Shown piece after piece: positions 7,043-8,148 of a stretch of 8,148 bases of DNA. The position numbers and the translations under genes were made by a program. The notes under the pieces are model-generated. The model worked only from the letters and a program-made list of their open reading frames with translations, had not been told where the DNA came from and made no database searches. Source of the stretch: Flavobacteriales bacterium. Its GTDB lineage: Bacteria; Bacteroidota; Bacteroidia; Flavobacteriales; Flavobacteriaceae. The stretch is taken from NCBI GenBank assembly GCA_027033875.1, contig JALVKK010000266.1, positions 1-8,148 of the forward strand, given 5' to 3'. How positions within the stretch are numbered: the first letter of the stretch is position 1; each line of letters begins with the position of its first letter.

Positions 7043-8140
7043 TTATTCCTTTGTTTTCAACACTTTGGCATATTTGATTATATCCCGAGCAATATCTTCG
7101 GCAGCATGCGGAAATGCCATTTTTTTGATGTTTTGGCTTAATGTATTTTGCAACTCTTTGTCATTAATAATGTTACGGATAACAGACCATAACTTATCTT
7201 GCAGTTCTGTTTCTTTAATATAAACCGCGGCATTTTCTTTGACAATTTCAATGACATTTTTGGTTTGATGATCTTGTTCAAAATTAGGATCAGGCACTAA
7301 TATTGCCGTTTTTTTTAACAAAGCTAGTTCCGTAAAACTCATAGCACCGGAACGGGAAATAACCAAATCGGCAGCGGCATAAGCCGTAAGCATATTGTCG
7401 ATAAAAGGCAGCACACGAACAAATTCATTATCGTAATGTTTATACTTATCATAAAGTTTTTTGCCGGTTTGAAAAATCAATTGAATATTTGCCATACGCA
7501 ATTCCGGTATTATTTTTTCAATGGCTTTATTCATCGGTTCGGCGCCGCGACTTCCGCCAATCATCAATACTATTGGCAACTCCGGCTTAAAACCGAATTT
7601 GCCGGCAACATCCTCTTTTGAAGGAGGTGTTTGGTAAAATTCATCACGTACGGGATTGCCGGTGAGCAAAATTTTGCTTTTATCAAAATATTTTTCAATA
7701 CTATTATATGCTGTATGTATGCGTGTTGCTCTTTTGGCTAAAAGTTGATTCGTTATTCCCGGATAGGCATTGTGTTCTTGTATAAAAGTAGGAATACCTT
7801 TGAGTTGAGCCGCAAACAAAACCGGTCCGGTTGCAAAACCACCCGTCCCGACTACGGCATGAGGTTGAAATTTCTTGATTAATCGAAAGGATTGAAACAA
7901 ACTTTTGAGTATCTCATAAGGCATAATGTAGTTCTTCCACTTTTGAAACCGGTTCATACGATGAATGTCCATTCCTACAAAATCAAAACCGGCTTTCGGA
8001 ACAATTTCTTTTTCCATATAATCATTAGCGCCTACAAATAAAAATTCGGCCTCAATATCTTGTTTTTTTAATGCCTTTGCCGTGGCTATTGCCGAAAAAA
8101 TATGTCCGCCGGTACCTCCGCCTGTTATGATATATTTCAT
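7043..8140 (-). CDS. murG: UDP-N-acetylglucosamine:undecaprenyl-PP-MurNAc-pentapeptide GlcNAc transferase (MurG)
   Basis: This 365-residue GT-B (GT28) enzyme works on the inner face of the cytoplasmic membrane, adding GlcNAc from UDP-GlcNAc to lipid I to make lipid II for peptidoglycan. Signature motifs appear in order: the N-terminal glycine loop ITGGGTGGHIFSA (5-17, H13), VVGTGGFATGP (96-106), QEHNAYPGITNQLLA (121-135), TGNPVR (160-165), GGSRGA (195-200, second glycine loop), SRSGAMSFTELA (262-273, with E271 likely at the UDP-GlcNAc site) and DHQTKN (290-295). Length is normal for MurG. Two small deviations are S16 where Pro is usual (GGHI[FY]PA) and R198 where Leu is common; neither touches the core. 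The ATG at 8138-8140 starts directly at the first strand. The eight upstream bases contain a TAA on the - strand, so an upstream gene such as ftsW may end there (inference). No murC follows downstream. Confidence 0.97.
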   Translation of the reverse strand: MKYIITGGGTGGHIFSAIATAKALKKQDIEAEFLFVGANDYMEKEIVPKAGFDFVGMDIHRMNRFQKWKNYIMPYEILKSLFQSFRLIKKFQPHAVVGTGGFATGPVLFAAQLKGIPTFIQEHNAYPGITNQLLAKRATRIHTAYNSIEKYFDKSKILLTGNPVRDEFYQTPPSKEDVAGKFGFKPELPIVLMIGGSRGAEPMNKAIEKIIPELRMANIQLIFQTGKKLYDKYKHYDNEFVRVLPFIDNMLTAYAAADLVISRSGAMSFTELALLKKTAILVPDPNFEQDHQTKNVIEIVKENAAVYIKETELQDKLWSVIRNIINDKELQNTLSQNIKKMAFPHAAEDIARDIIKYAKVLKTKE

Positions 8141-8148
8141 CTGTTTAT

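Overview
The window looks like chromosomal DNA of an AT-rich, T9SS-carrying member of the Bacteroidota. The evidence is a secreted peptidase that ends in a type A type IX secretion sorting domain, a zinc-ribbon/DUF3667 membrane protein of a kind common in that phylum, a general lack of Shine-Dalgarno sequences before the starts, and strongly A/T-biased codon use. I see no tRNA, rRNA, CRISPR array, IS element or phage gene, and no intergenic gap exceeds about 210 bases.

Left part (1-2350, + strand): a DUF3667-type membrane protein runs in from the left edge. Its reading frame is already open at base 3 and includes the end of a zinc ribbon, so the true start lies outside. Its TAA stop is followed directly by the ATG of a multi-pass GT-C/GT39-like glycosyltransferase. 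That second gene is split by a -1 frame change at a T6 run. The two halves (1128-1772 and about 1733-2350) together make one protein of about 407 residues. The junction is T TTT TTA in exactly the phase needed for -1 slippage, so the choices are a sequencing or assembly indel, a recent or phase-variable mutation, or true recoding.

Middle part (2382-5746, - strand): a CPA1/NhaP-type Na+/H+ antiporter lies converging on the glycosyltransferase. Upstream of it is a secreted M1 zinc aminopeptidase with signal peptide, HEXXH-18-E zinc site and C-terminal sorting domain. A 206-base spacer between them carries a short threefold ATTAAG repeat.

Right part (5905-8140): a 375-residue protein with GNAT-like (acyl-CoA N-acyltransferase fold) features reads rightward, diverging from the peptidase gene across a 158-base intergenic region. 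It converges almost stop-to-stop with murG, the peptidoglycan lipid II glycosyltransferase, on the - strand. murG would normally be followed by murC in a division/cell-wall cluster, but here it is followed by the convergent gene, so the cluster ends or is broken at this point.

The genes do not form one pathway. Several act at the envelope (antiporter, glycosyltransferase, MurG, exported peptidase), but the strand changes argue for at least four separate transcription units. I found no convincing new multi-gene system. The frameshifted glycosyltransferase is the observation most worth checking.
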